Below are positions 1-12,900 of a stretch of 64,000 nt of DNA, one piece after another (position 1 is the first letter of the stretch; each line of letters starts with the position of its first letter). The DNA is from Perca fluviatilis (taxonomy: Eukaryota > Chordata > Actinopteri > Perciformes > Percidae). Under the pieces are notes generated by a model that was not told the origin of the DNA, did no database searches, and saw only the letters and a program-made list of their open reading frames with translations. Made by a program: the position numbers and the translations under genes. Where the stretch lies: NCBI RefSeq assembly GCF_010015445.1, contig NC_053112.1, positions 7,396,903 to 7,460,902 on the forward strand, read 5' to 3'.

Positions 1-3000
1 TCAAGGTACTTCAACCATAAATTGTGTACAAGGTAGCAATCTAATCGTGGGTGCAGTTGATGAAGGATATGAAGGTGAGTTAAATATGATATTTATGTTA
101 AAGATTAGAGAATTAAATACATTTAAAGTCACATTTTGAAAAAAAAAAACAAGATTTCAAATGAAGTTAATCTTGTTTTTTTATGAGGCAAATCTATTGA
201 TTAAATAATGTTAAAAGTGTTTCAAATTGAAAGTGGTTTCAAGTTTAATCTGTTATTCATCATTTCATCGACCTCATTTCATGTGCTCTCTCTAAATAGT
301 GATACATGCATTCATGTCATGTTCATTGGTATTTAAACTGGCTTTATATTGTTATTATTAATAATTAATAAGGAAAGGTTTTAGATTTCAGCCAGGTTAT
401 TGTTGTATTTCTGCCCTCTACGTTTCATCTTCTTGTATCTCTCTACAAGATGCATTGTGTGCAAAATCTTCAGGGATAGGAAGGCCAAACTATTTCCGTG
501 GTGCTACAAAATATGGTTTCAGATCAGATACCAAGTAAAACCAGGGTCAGATTCATCAATAGCAAAATTGGAAGAGATAACAATTCCCTTTTGTTATTGA
601 AAATTTGGTGATGTACTAATATTACAGGAGAGCAAAGTGTCGCTGATGCATGAGGTTACCACCCATTTATTTGCCAAAGCATTTTCTTTCCCAATATGCA
701 GCATACATGTGAAAATGTTGGATTATTCAGTAAGATAGATCATTTATTTAAAGTTCATGATCAGTGATTTCTGAGAAATCATGGAGAACAGGCCCATAGA
801 CAAGTTCGAAAGACACACCCCACCACCCCCACCACCCCACTGCCAAAGTAACATAGTTTAAGTGAGTTTTTTGTTTTAAATAAACAGATGTAATAAACAA
901 GTGTCTTTTAAATATACTGAACAAAATTATAAACGCAACACTTTTTCAAGACTGTTTCTATGTACACAAAAGGCCTATTTCTCTCAAATATCATTCACAA
1001 ATCTGTCTAAATCTGTGTTAGTGAGCACTTCTCCTTTGCCGAGATAATCCATCCACCTCACAGGTGTGGCATATCAAGATGCTGATTAGACAGCAGGATT
1101 ATTGCACAGGTGTGACTTAGGCTGGCCACAATAAAAGGCCAGTCTAAAATGTGCAGTTTTACTGTATTGGGAGGGTCCGGGGGGCCGACAACCAGTCAGT
1201 ATCTGGTGTTAGGGTTAGGACGCGACATGTAACAATCTGACGTCTAATGCATCAACGACCCACGCAACTAACTTTATGCACTCATAGCAAAACATGTGAG
1301 GCCAAGGGCATCAAAATGAAGTATTTGAATCTCATAATTAAATACAAAATGAGGGAAAAACTGCAAAAAGGTTGACTTTTTGATAAAAAGAACCCCCCAT
1401 CCCTTAGGCTGGCTAAGGGACTGAAGAAGGACAAAGACCTGTGTTTGTTTCTTTCCTGATTTCACCATTAAAGAACAAAACATGCTTACACTGGTGCTCT
1501 GTGTGCATCAAATGGTAATAAGATGTGTATGTAGTCCGTCTCACAATGCTCCCATGATGCTGCAGGAGACGTGGAGGTGGTGAGCGGGATCACGGCAGGA
1601 AGCGGTGTGAAGCTGGTGTCATACATCTTCCCAGAACACCTGGAGTATCTGACGCTGAGCTTCACACCCGGAGACACCAGCGCCACAGTTCGCACCACGA
1701 AGCCACTGGACGCAGACACACTGGCAACCGTGAGTCCCGGAAACCCAGTCCCTTAGAAATGAGCTTTACATGCCGCTGATTTAAAGAATTTAAGAAAAAG
1801 TTAGAACATTGTGCAGGAGAAGCTAGAAGCCAAACATGGTTTATAAAGATACCCTCCCCCTATTAAGTATCAATAGTCATACATAAAAAAAGAAAGGATG
1901 AAAAGATTGCATAAGGCCTCTTTAAGACTGGCTGCATTGTGTGAGCGTGTCAGCTGCGTGGCGTGTCCGTTTATATTTCGGCTCCCATGTCAACAGGTTA
2001 GAGCTTACACACTGCCTGCGTGACACGCACGTCTCAGGCACGGCTCGAGCCGCGCCGAAAACGCGTGCCTGCTAGAAATAGAACCGGCGCCTATTTTTCA
2101 CGCGACACATTTAGCATGTTGGAAGCGTTTCCAGGCAAAATAGAACATGAAAAGATGTTTATATGTCATTTTGACACAAATACATTTAATCAATGACATG
2201 TTGTTGTTTGAAAGTCTCGAGGTTTGGACATAAACGCAGATATATAAATGTAATTAAATAAAATTATAATAAATAATTATCGATTTTCAAATATTTCACC
2301 TGTCAATACAGAACGAAATATTCTGTAGCCTATTTTGCTGTCAATACTGCCGACGTTGTCTTTTCCGTAATCAGATCAGTATATATTTATGTTTAACATG
2401 AAGTATACTACTGCTTGAGTGCATTTTATCAATGGGAAACATACATGTGTACAGACAAGGCTAGCAGCAGCAGCGCCGCGGCATCAGACACGTTTCTGGT
2501 GTGCGAAGACATAGAACGCCACACTCACGCCACACAGCCAGTGTGAAAGAGGCCTAATTCATCAAAGAGTTAGCAATCATATACTTAACGTAGAAGTTTA
2601 TATTTACAAGTTGAGATGCATTACAATGAAATCCATAAAGTACTGCATGTCTCAAACTAAAGGCCCGCAGGCCAAATCCGGCCCCTTGCAAATTTGAATC
2701 CTGTCCGTATATCATTTTAGGTTCACAATGAATTTTGGTCGGACTTGTAAAAAACTGTTTTTTCAAACTGCAATTACGCGACACTCAAAGCAGAGTTTGG
2801 CAGATTTGCTGACTTTCAGACTCACACATTCCCACAGAAGCAGAGAGTTGGCATGTTCAGGCTGTGCTTGATTTGCTAAATTCTCCGATGGCTAAGGAGC
2901 TTTTTTTGTTGACTTGTGGAATTTTTTATCTCGACCAAACTGTAAGTGAGAAGGCCATATGAGACATAAGTAAAGATATTTTACTTTTTCGATTAAATAA

Positions 3001-3915
3001 AAGCATGTCAACAAACTAGACATGCCTGGCCCTCGATATGATTCTCATTTTCCAGTGTGGCCCTAAAACTTGCGGTATACTCGCCGCAGCCCACCTGTCG
3101 AGCGCCAGTGTGACGTCATAGGAGATCCGTTACTGTTTATACTTGCGCTTGTGGTGGTCGCGACAGTAGTTGCAGTCTTCTCCTGAACAGAGGTGGCGCT
3201 AATGAAGAAAGTCTACCGACTTTGCTATTTCTACAGACTAGAAGAAGAAGAAAAACGATGTCAGAACCGGCAGCAGCATTGACGTCAATGTTTCGATTTG
3301 ATTCGATGACCTACTTTGTCGGATCAAGCCCTCCTGGCGCGCACTCAAAATCCTGGCGCGCCAGCGAGATCTACGTCATTTTGGCGTCATATTTGCGCAC
3401 CCCAGCTCGGCGACTGTAAAACGGCCTTTAGTGAAATTGAGTTTGACACCCCTGCCAAGTGCAAGTGTTATAAATATTTGCTAAAGTCCTTTTCGGGTGT
3501 TTTTTGAATAGTTAGTCCAAGTAACAGTCTTTTTAGAGCAAAATCCCTTCTTTTTTGCCAGACTGTGTCTGTGCTGAGCTGGAGTGGAGGGACAGTAGTT
3601 TTCAATTCCATCTTTAAAGATCCTTTCATTTACTAATTTAACACATCTTCAGTGTCCTATGAGCCGCCTCAACTCTGTGTTCATGTCTTACAGAGTGGCA
3701 GCACCTTGTATTACTCGGTCATGTGTGACGACGTCTTTAAGGTGGGTGTACAATGTAAGAGTCACAGTATTCTGAGACTAACGTTGCAAAACCAATTATT
3801 TCAACTGACGTTTTTACCTTTGCAGCACAACAACACTCGCAAACTGAACATCAACGATCTCAATGACAACAGCCCGATATTTGAACAGAAGTCCTACAGC
3901 ATTTCTGTCTCTGAG
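1..3915 (+). CDS. Cadherin gene exons 1-4: atypical N-terminal EC repeat
   Basis: The exons are 1-74 (frame enters at base 2, phase 1 donor), 1566-1729, 3694-3741 and 3826-3915. They encode about 125 residues: an N-terminal repeat with weak cadherin character that closes with a clear DLNDNSPIF linker at residues 106-114, then the first strand of EC2. There are two cysteines, one near the visible start (residue 8, in I-N-C-V) and one in the V-M-C-D-D segment. These could form a disulfide in a non-classical EC1, which is inference. Because this looks like the first repeat, probably only the leader exon(s) are missing. Exons 3 and 4 are separated by an intron of only 84 bp. Confidence 0.8.
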
Positions 3916-6900
3916 GTAAGTGACTGAACGCTATAATAAAGAAACTGAAGGTACATTTCTATTGATGTTAGGATGTTGGAGCCTGGTTATGGAGGGCTTG
4001 GTGGGTGAGGAGGAGGACTTTAAACTTGATGCGTTGGGAAAACAGGGAGCCAGTGGAGGTTCTGGTATCTGTTAAACTTCTACTGGCAGCAGGATAAGCT
4101 TTAGCTGTCATTGGCTCAGCTGATCAAAGACCTCTGTTGCTCAAAGTGTTATCTTGGGTCTGATTCGCTAACCTTACTTGCTTCCCCAAATTGCTTCCAA
4201 AAGTTAGAAGTTTTCCAGAGTTAAAAGGTAATTTTTTTTTTTACTTCTTAAAACCTTTTTTTACAACCTGGACCCTATTTCCAGGCATTGTTGTGTAAGT
4301 GACTAATGTGAACACAAATCTTTAAAATGGGTCCAGTATTGAGTGAGAACACTTTGACCAGCAGCCGCGAACCGGGCTGCAATGTAATCCTATAGGACCA
4401 ATGGGCATCGTCAGTTTCCGTCCACTAAAAGTGCTGCTTTTCCACTGACAGGCTCAGATTATTATTTTAAGTGTCTGACATCATTATGGAAAGGATCCCT
4501 ACAGAGATAGAGCTTTTTGTTAAAAAATAAATATGTATATTGAAGGTGTGCATATTATGTATTTCTTGACGATACTGGACCAAATTCAAAGATTACTGCT
4601 CCCATCAGTCACATGATCACAGAAAGGATACGAAAACATGGGAAATTAGGGTCCAGGGGCCTGTTTCACAAAACCAAGATAAGGGATTAAGCTGGGATTT
4701 CCCAGTTATCCTGGATGAATTTAGCCTTGACTCGGTTTCACGAAAGCGGAGGCACATAAATCGCCATGGAGATTTATTCTGTGCAGCTAACCTGCTCCCG
4801 AGCCACACAATTTGTGTTGTCCAGTAAACTGGGACTATAATTTGGGAGGATTGTACAATTTTAAGAACATATCCTAATTGTACAATCCTCCCAAATGATC
4901 TTATTTCACTGGACCAGTAACTATCTAGTGATGTAGGCTACTGTACATTCATGGAACAACAGGGAGAGGACACCTCAATGGTTTCTGACCTTATATTTTG
5001 CTGGGGGGATATAACTGATGAATATACTCTGTTCCATTCATGTTTACAGTGTGCATGGAATTTATCACTTTATTATCTTTATAGTTTCTAGATTTTAGAG
5101 TCCAATTTCTTCAGTGTCTTTATTTTCTATGTCCATATATATGAGGGAGCAAGGCATGTAGAGAAGGAAACTCGTCCTCTATAAAAACAAAATGTTAAAA
5201 ATGCGAGAAAAAGTGTGGCAGATAATAGCGGACAGACTGAATGATATATCTCAAAATATACATTTAAGAACTACTGCTCTTAACTGAAACCATTCAATGA
5301 GTCACTGTCATTTGCAAAAACGAACAGTTGTACACTTTGCATTAAAAGCAAGCAGTGGAAGTTAATATGACTTAGGAAACTTATATTTTAGCCCATGAGA
5401 GAGAGGGAGAGGAATACGCATCATATTCTAGCGTTGTAGAAAATTGATCTTCATGGTAAATTTCCTGAGTAACATTATCTTCTGCTTACTTTTAAGGCAA
5501 AGAGTACAACTGTTAATTTGTGCAAATGATTAGTAGCCTAATCCTTGAATGGAATGATTATGACGGCTTCAATTCAGAGCCGTGGTCAGTTAATGGATAT
5601 ATTTAGGCTACAATTACGCATTCAGTCGGTCCGTGATCGTCTGCTACGATTTCTCTCGCTGTTTCATTACAGCGGCCGTGTTTCTTTTCTTTTTATACAA
5701 ATACTGTGTTTCACGTCATCATACTTCCACAAGAAGCTGCTGTTCACTCTGTATAAAGTATGTACAATACGTATTCTCCATTTTGGCATCAGTAAATCTG
5801 TGATCGACCTTGCGGTCTTTTGACGAAAGCCGTGGACGCGCATCTATCTGAGTTACATCAGCCTGGTTCGGCCTAGTCGCTCCTCCTCAGCCTGGCTCCT
5901 CCTCAGCCTGACTCGACCTAGTCTCTCCTCCTCAGCCTGGCTCCTCCTCAGCCTGACTCGACCTAGTCTCTCCTCCTCAGCCTGACTCGACCTAGTCTCT
6001 CCTCCTCAGCCTGACTCGACCTAGTCTCTCCTCCTCAGCCTGACTCGACCTAGTCGCTCCTCCTCAGCCTGACTCGACCTAGTCTCTCCTCCTCAGCCTG
6101 ACTCGACCTAGTCTCTCCTCCTCAGCCTGGCTCCTCCTCAGCCTGGCTCGACCTAGTCTCTCCTCCTCAGCCTGACTCGACCTAGTCGCTCCTCCTCAGC
6201 CTGACTCGACCTAGTCTCTCCTCCTCAGCCTGACTCGACCTAGTCGCTCCTCCTCAGTCTGACTCGACCTAGTCTCTCCTCCTCAGCCTGGCTCCTCCTC
6301 AGCCTGGCTCGACCTAGTCTCTCCTCCTCAGCCTGGCTCCTCCTCAGCCTGGCTCGACCTAGTCGCTCCTCCTCAGCCTGGCTCGACCTAGTCTCTCCTC
6401 CTCAGCCTGGCTCGACCTAGTCTCTCCTCCTCAGCCTGACTCGACCTAGTCTCTCCTCCTCAGCCTGACTCGACCTAGTCTCTCCTCCTCAGTCTGACTC
6501 GACCTAGTCTTTCCTCCTCAGCCTGACTCGACCTAGTCTCTCCTCCTCAGCCTGACTCGACCTAGTCTCTCCTCCTCAGTCTGACTCGACCTAGTCTTTC
6601 CTCCTCAGCCTGACTCGACCTAGTCTTTCCTCCTCAGCCTGACTCGACCTAGTCTCTCCTCCTCAGCCTGACTCGACCTAGTCTCTCCTCCTCAGCCTGG
6701 CTCGACCTAGTCTCTCCTCCTCAGTCTGACTCGACCTAGTCTCTCCTCCTCAGTCTGACCTAGTCTCTCCTCCTCAGTCTGACTCGACCTAGTCTCTCCT
6801 CCTCAGCCTGGCTCGACCTAGTCTCTCCTCCTCAGCCTGACTCGACCTAGTCTCTCCTCCTCAGCCTGGCTCGACCTAGTCGCTCCTCCTCAGCCTGACT

Positions 6901-9900
6901 CGACCTAGTCGCTCCTCCTCAGCCTGCCCTAGTCTCTCCTCCTCAGCCTGCCCTAGTCTCTCCTCCTCAGCCTGACTCGACCTAGTCTCTCCTCCTCAGC
7001 CTGGCTCGACCTAGTCGCTCCTCCTCAGCCTGACTCGACCTAGTCGCTCCTCCTCAGCCTGACTCGACCTTCGTGAAACGCACCAAGCCAGGCTGCACAG
7101 ATTAGACTAGGTCAAGCCTCACTTTATCAGTTATCCTGGATTTATATATTCTGCTTTTGTGAAACAGGCCCCTGGTTGAAAAAAAATTTAGTTACCGTTT
7201 AAATAAAGATAACTGCAGTTACAAATGTTGTGTTCAGGCTCAAATGTTTGCAATACATGCATGTGTATGTTTATTAGCATCTGTGGGTCATTCAGCCTTT
7301 TTCTTATTTCAGACACAAGCGGTGGAGAGCGAGGTTCTTCGAGTGAAAGCTACAGACGGTGACAGCACCCCAGCAAACAACGTAGTGACATATTCCATGG
7401 TAATAATAATAATAATAATGCATTTTATTCATATAGTACTTTTTACAACACTCAAAGAAACTTTACAGAGTAAAAGAGAAAGAAAACCACCAACATGTAT
7501 CAAACATTAAAAGCATAGCATAAGAGCATTGTAATAAAATAATAATACAACCATATTTGGAAAAAACTACAATGAATGTTTCCATTTACACCAATGCTAG
7601 TTACTGAGAGTACCTGAATTATTGTTTTAATGACAACTTTTAAACAGGTCGACATTGATTCATGTTGTCACTGCACTGTGAAAGCTAAGGGCGGATGGAG
7701 TTGCTTATGTGTTTTTAAATGGATGAGTAAATCATTTCATTTCATTTTTCGCAAGCACGAGATACTTTTCTCTCGAGCAGACGAAAGTATCTCGTGCTCA
7801 CGACAAACCAAGTATTCATCTTCCTGAAAACACAACGCAATGTACCCGATATTGGCAATTAACAAACTTAAAGATGATAATGCAACTGTTTTGCAAATTT
7901 CATGCTTTGAATGTGAATTTTAACTTTAGCCATATGACGTTAGCAGTACCTCGTTTGCATGATTTTGCTAGTCATAGATTGGTTTCTCATGAGCAGCAAC
8001 AAAATAATTCCCCATGTCCCTTAAGGGGCTCCATCAATTTTTATATAAACATACAGGTAGAGGTACATACATACGGGTGGTTATGGCGCAGTGGATATGA
8101 CACATACCTTTTGTGTGGGAGATCAAGGTTCAATTCCCACTGTGATACATCAACCAATGTGACCCTGAGCGAGACACTTAACCCATAGTTGCTCCAGAGG
8201 CGTGCGGCCTCTGATATATAGCAATTCAAGTCGTTGGATAAAAGTGTCAGCTAAATGACATGTAATGTAATACACTGCCAACATTATCACGGATACAAAA
8301 TCAGATATCTTTCATTTGAGATTAAAACCTTTTCAGTCTCAAGATATTGGGAAAAATAAACACAATGAAGAGTCACTGTTGCCGCTCTGGGCTTCCACAA
8401 GTGTCATGATAAGTAACAATTATCTGCGTGGATGTGTGATGGTAACTTTCTGTCATTAGGCACCAACATCAGAGGACTTTACTGTGACCAACTCTGGGGC
8501 TTTTATTTTGAAGAGACGTCTGAACTACAATTTAGTGCAAAAGTACAACTTCCTTGTGACGGCCAAGGTAGGTGAACACATCTGCTCATTCAGAAGGAAT
8601 TAGAGCCACCATGAGATGAATACCTAAATGACCTGGCTGTCTGTGTTCTCTGCAGGATAACCATGGATTAAATGACACAGCCACTGTCTCTATCAACGTA
8701 CTCGACTTTGATAACCTAAATCCGTATTTCAGCCACAATGTGTACCAGTCCTTTATTCCAGAGAATCAGGTGAGTCTCTTAAACTAAATACTGCCACATT
8801 TCCCTCACAGATAATGCCATGTCTTTTTCTAAGCATCTATGTGCTAAAGAAATCTACACAAAAGTGGCGAGGTTGTGGTGCATTTCTAAGACTTAAAGTG
8901 CTAATTTTATGATTTTTGGCTTTTTCCATTTCCTTTATTGTGTTATATATCTTTTTTGTGCACGTTATGGGTTTACAAAGTGAAAAAGCCCAAAGTCCCC
9001 CCCAAAGGGACTTACCATCTCCAACAGAAAACCCTGTTCACCAACTGCTCCAAACAGCTCTGTTGTAGTCCAGCCTTTACTTCAGAGACAGACGTGGTCA
9101 CTTTGGAACACACGTTATAATGCTCGCCTAGCTGCTAGCGTGGCACGCCCTCATACTCTGCTTCTGACTGGCTAGTAGTCCTTACCTAGGTACTGTCAGG
9201 GCACGCCCTCATACTCTGCTTCTGACTGTCTAGTAGTCCTTACCTAGCTACTGTCAGGGCACGCCCTCATACTCTGCTTCTGACTGGTTAGTAGTCCTTA
9301 CCTAGCTACTGTCAGAGCACGCCCTCATACTCTGCTTCTGACTGGCTAGTAGTCCTTACCTAGGTACTGTCAGGGCACGCCCTCATACTCTGCTTCTGAC
9401 TGGCTAGTAGTCCTTACCTAGGTACTGTCAGGGCATGCCCTCATACTCTGCTTCTGACTGGCTAGTAGTCCTTACCTAGGTACTGTCAGGGCACGCCCAC
9501 ATACTCTGCTTCTGACTGGCTAGTAGTCCTTACCTAGGTACTGTCAGGGCACGCCCACATACTCTGCTTCTGACTGGCTAGTAGTCCTTACCTAGCTACT
9601 GCGCATGTGCGACTCCCAACAAAGATGGAACAGAAGTTGAGAGGTCTCACGCTGTAGCTAAAACAGAGAGCTCAACACACAGAGTGAAAAGAGGAGCTGC
9701 AGCAATGTGCAGTACAACAAATATATGGTGTTTTCTGAAAATTAAACCACATAAACCTATTCTGGTACAACCTTTAAATACAATTATGAACCTGAAAATG
9801 AGCATAATATGAGGTCTTTAATTAATTATTGAGTAAGTTGGACATCTCTCAGCTCTTACAATAGTTGTATTTTTATGTGTACTTTAGTGTTTTCTTTGTT

Positions 9901-12900
9901 TTCTTAATCTTAACCGGAGGAATTTTGGCTACGAGTGACGCTTTTGAATTTTATCTACAGAATCCGAATATTAACCCCTAGTGTATTATAAATTTCAGGA
10001 TGGGCCTTTCCGGACCATTGAGCCAGAGGCGATAAAGGCTCAGGATGGAGACACCGGGATCGACACGACTGTAACTTACAGCATCAGTGCAGGTAAATGA
10101 CAATAAAAAAACGCTTTGAATTCAGCTCAGACTTCTGTCAAAACATCTGGAAAAATCCTATAACAATTAATATTGTCTTTGTTTGTGTAGTGTCTCCAGA
10201 CAAGTATCGGGGAAACTTCGACATTGACCCGAGCAGTGGAGTTGTGACTGTGCTGACTGCTTTAGACAGAGAGGAGATGAGCAGCAGCGTGATCTCTGTC
10301 AGCATCAAGGTACGTCACAGGCCGGTTTAGTCCAACTCAGTTTACACAGCCCAATAACACAAATCACAAATTTGCCTTTAGGAGATTTACAATCCGCACA
10401 GCATTCAACACCTTCTTTCCTTAGACCCTCGATTTAGATAAGAAAAAAACGCCCCCAAAAACCCTTTAATGGGAAAAATGGAAGAAACTTCAGGAAGAGC
10501 TACAAAGAAGAGATCTTTCTCCCTGAACAGACATGTCGTGCAAAATTCAGTCTTGTTTTTTGGTGACTGGCAGCCCCAAAAGCTCACTTGCAAGCAGCTA
10601 GGACCTGGGCTGAAAACATAACAACACTTAGTGATTGACAGTTAGACCCCCCCCCCCCCTGATTGGTGCATCTGAACAGGGAGCGGTGGATTTTTGCAAA
10701 TCGCACTACAGGCTGTAGGTGGTGCCAGAGGAGCCAGATATTTTCTTTAAATGACCTGCTTCATGTAGTTCTACTGGAACATAGGGTCAGTTTCAGTAAA
10801 TACGACAGAAAGTTAGTTTTATAAGTCTTACCTACTGCACCTTTACAGATACCACCCACTCAAGGCTGTGTCATAACTGAAAGCAAGCTAAAACACAGCA
10901 GTAGTAGTAGTAGTAGTAGCAGTAGTAGTAGTAGTAGTAGTAGTAGTAATAAATTAGTATCTATAGTAGCAGTCCCAGCATTGTTATTTCTTTTTAGTCA
11001 TTTAATCAATCAATCAAGCTTTATTTCATATAGCACCTTTTAAAACATAACAAAATGCAATTCAAAGTGCTGCACAGTGATTGAAAAACATCGGAAATGA
11101 AAAAGGAATAATAAGAAATAAAATATGCAGTCACACAACGCATCAAGGCAATGGCCTTCTTTTGGATTTTAACAGAACGAGTAAAATAGTTTATATATAG
11201 TATACAATAACTTTTAATCAGTGATTATCTGTAATGTTTTCTCCCTGCAGGCGGCCCAGACTGACGACAGTTTGAAGACGGCGGATGCTGTGGTGTCCGT
11301 CACTGTCGAGGACGTGAATGATAATCCTCCAGAGTTTGACCAGCCCGACTACTCTGTAACGCTTCTGGAAAATTCTCCTGTTGATGCTGTTCTGTTCAAA
11401 GCCGTCATCACTGACCTGGACCAGGTAGATTGTACTTGTAGCCACACTCGGAAATTAGGTAATAATTTATGTATTTTTAAAATAAATGTTCATACATGAT
11501 GCTCTTTCCTCAGGGAGGATTTGTGGGAGAGTTGCAGATCCTTCCAGAATCTTCTCCTTTCTCTATCGGCGCCGATGGGATGGTCAGAGTGAAGAACTCC
11601 ACAGTTCTGGACAGAGAGACGACTGAAAGATTTACATTTCAGGTAAACTAGATTTCGGATTAAACGGGAGCCCAAAATGTTTTTGGTTACTTCTGAAGAT
11701 ATAAGTCTTTTCAAACACCTTTCAAAAACATAGTTTCAGACCTGCCAACCTTGAAAAACTTTGATGTCATTTTGGCTGGTTGGGCAACAGTATAGTGTAT
11801 CGTTTAGTTCACATGCTTACCAATCACTTCACCTAGTCCTAGGACATAGTCATTAGTCATAGCCCAGGTTACTTATGATCTCTATAATAACCTTACCCTC
11901 CATAATGTTCCTACAGTAGCCTACAGTCTTATACTAGTCTCCAAAATACTGTAATACTTTTATAGTATGTCCCAAAATACTAAACCTATAGTAGCCTATT
12001 TCTATAAGATAACTATAATATTGTTCCAAAATTGGCCTATTATGCAATTCCTGTAATTCTTTTTCGTGATGGTTTGTACAGGCTAGGCTACAATGAACAA
12101 TGAATGAATGAAAGTTTATTCGGTTACTGAACATAGAACATAATATATGTACAGCAAATTCATTAGAAATAAGGGTGGTAACCGAAAAGGTATAGGCTGA
12201 AGCCGTGGCTTATTACGCCTACCCTGTCATTTTAAAATTTGTTCTAACCATTTGTTTTTTAAACATATTCTCTCCTCTTAGGTTATATTTTTGTTCCCGT
12301 TTTTCAAACAAACATAATATGTTTTCAGGCAACATTTTCATATAGACTTTAAACATAAAGACCGCAGTATTCAGACTGACAAGATCTGAAAGTTTTATTG
12401 CTTTAAATTTGCAAAATATTGAGTTTGTCGATTCATTATACGGTGAATGATTGGCTATCCTTATGGCTTTTTTTTGTAAAATAAAAATAGGTTTTATGTT
12501 TGTGGTGTAGGCGTGCCCCCATATTTCAACACAAATAAGAAAAGTATGGAACAATAAGAGAAAAATACAGAATATACAGAGATGGCTTGTTTAAAAAATA
12601 CTTGGTTTTATGTAATATAGCTATTGTTTTGGACATTTTTGATTGAACATGAGCGATGTGGGGTTTCCAGGATAATTTGTGGTCCAATATTATTCCAAGA
12701 AATTTATTTTCATTCACCCTTTCTAGTTCCACCTCATCAATCTTTAAGCTCATGGTAGTTTTAATTTGTCGATTACTAAATATAATATATTTGGTTTTAC
12801 TTAGATTAAAGGATAGTTTATTTTGATCAAACCATCGCTTGAATTCTGGATAGTTTTCTGGTCACATCGGCAATTAGTTGATGAAGATTTTCCGCAGATA

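Larger units (their letters stand above)
4245..7203. mobile_element. Fold-back element copy (family at 54262), split by a nested element
   Basis: The left part (about 4245-4640) matches the left arm of the palindromic element at 54262-55200 (CTGGACCCTATTTCC, then CTCAGATTATTATTTTAAGTG and GGAAAGGATCCCT...AGAGATAGAGCTTT). Its right end is split: it runs to 4657 and resumes at 7171 (gttgaaaaaaaatttagttacc), with the element 4658-7170 in between. This gives a clear relative age: fold-back first, inner element later. Confidence 0.65.

Noticed and set aside
5869..7071. 29-bp repeats suggesting a CRISPR array
   Set aside because: The units are contiguous, have no spacers, lie within a transposon-like element in vertebrate DNA, and no cas genes are present.
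8075..8140. Possible functional tRNA gene
   Set aside because: Box A and box B are present, but the cloverleaf does not close and a SINE body and tail follow; it is a SINE head. The same holds for the heads at 25896 and 49563.
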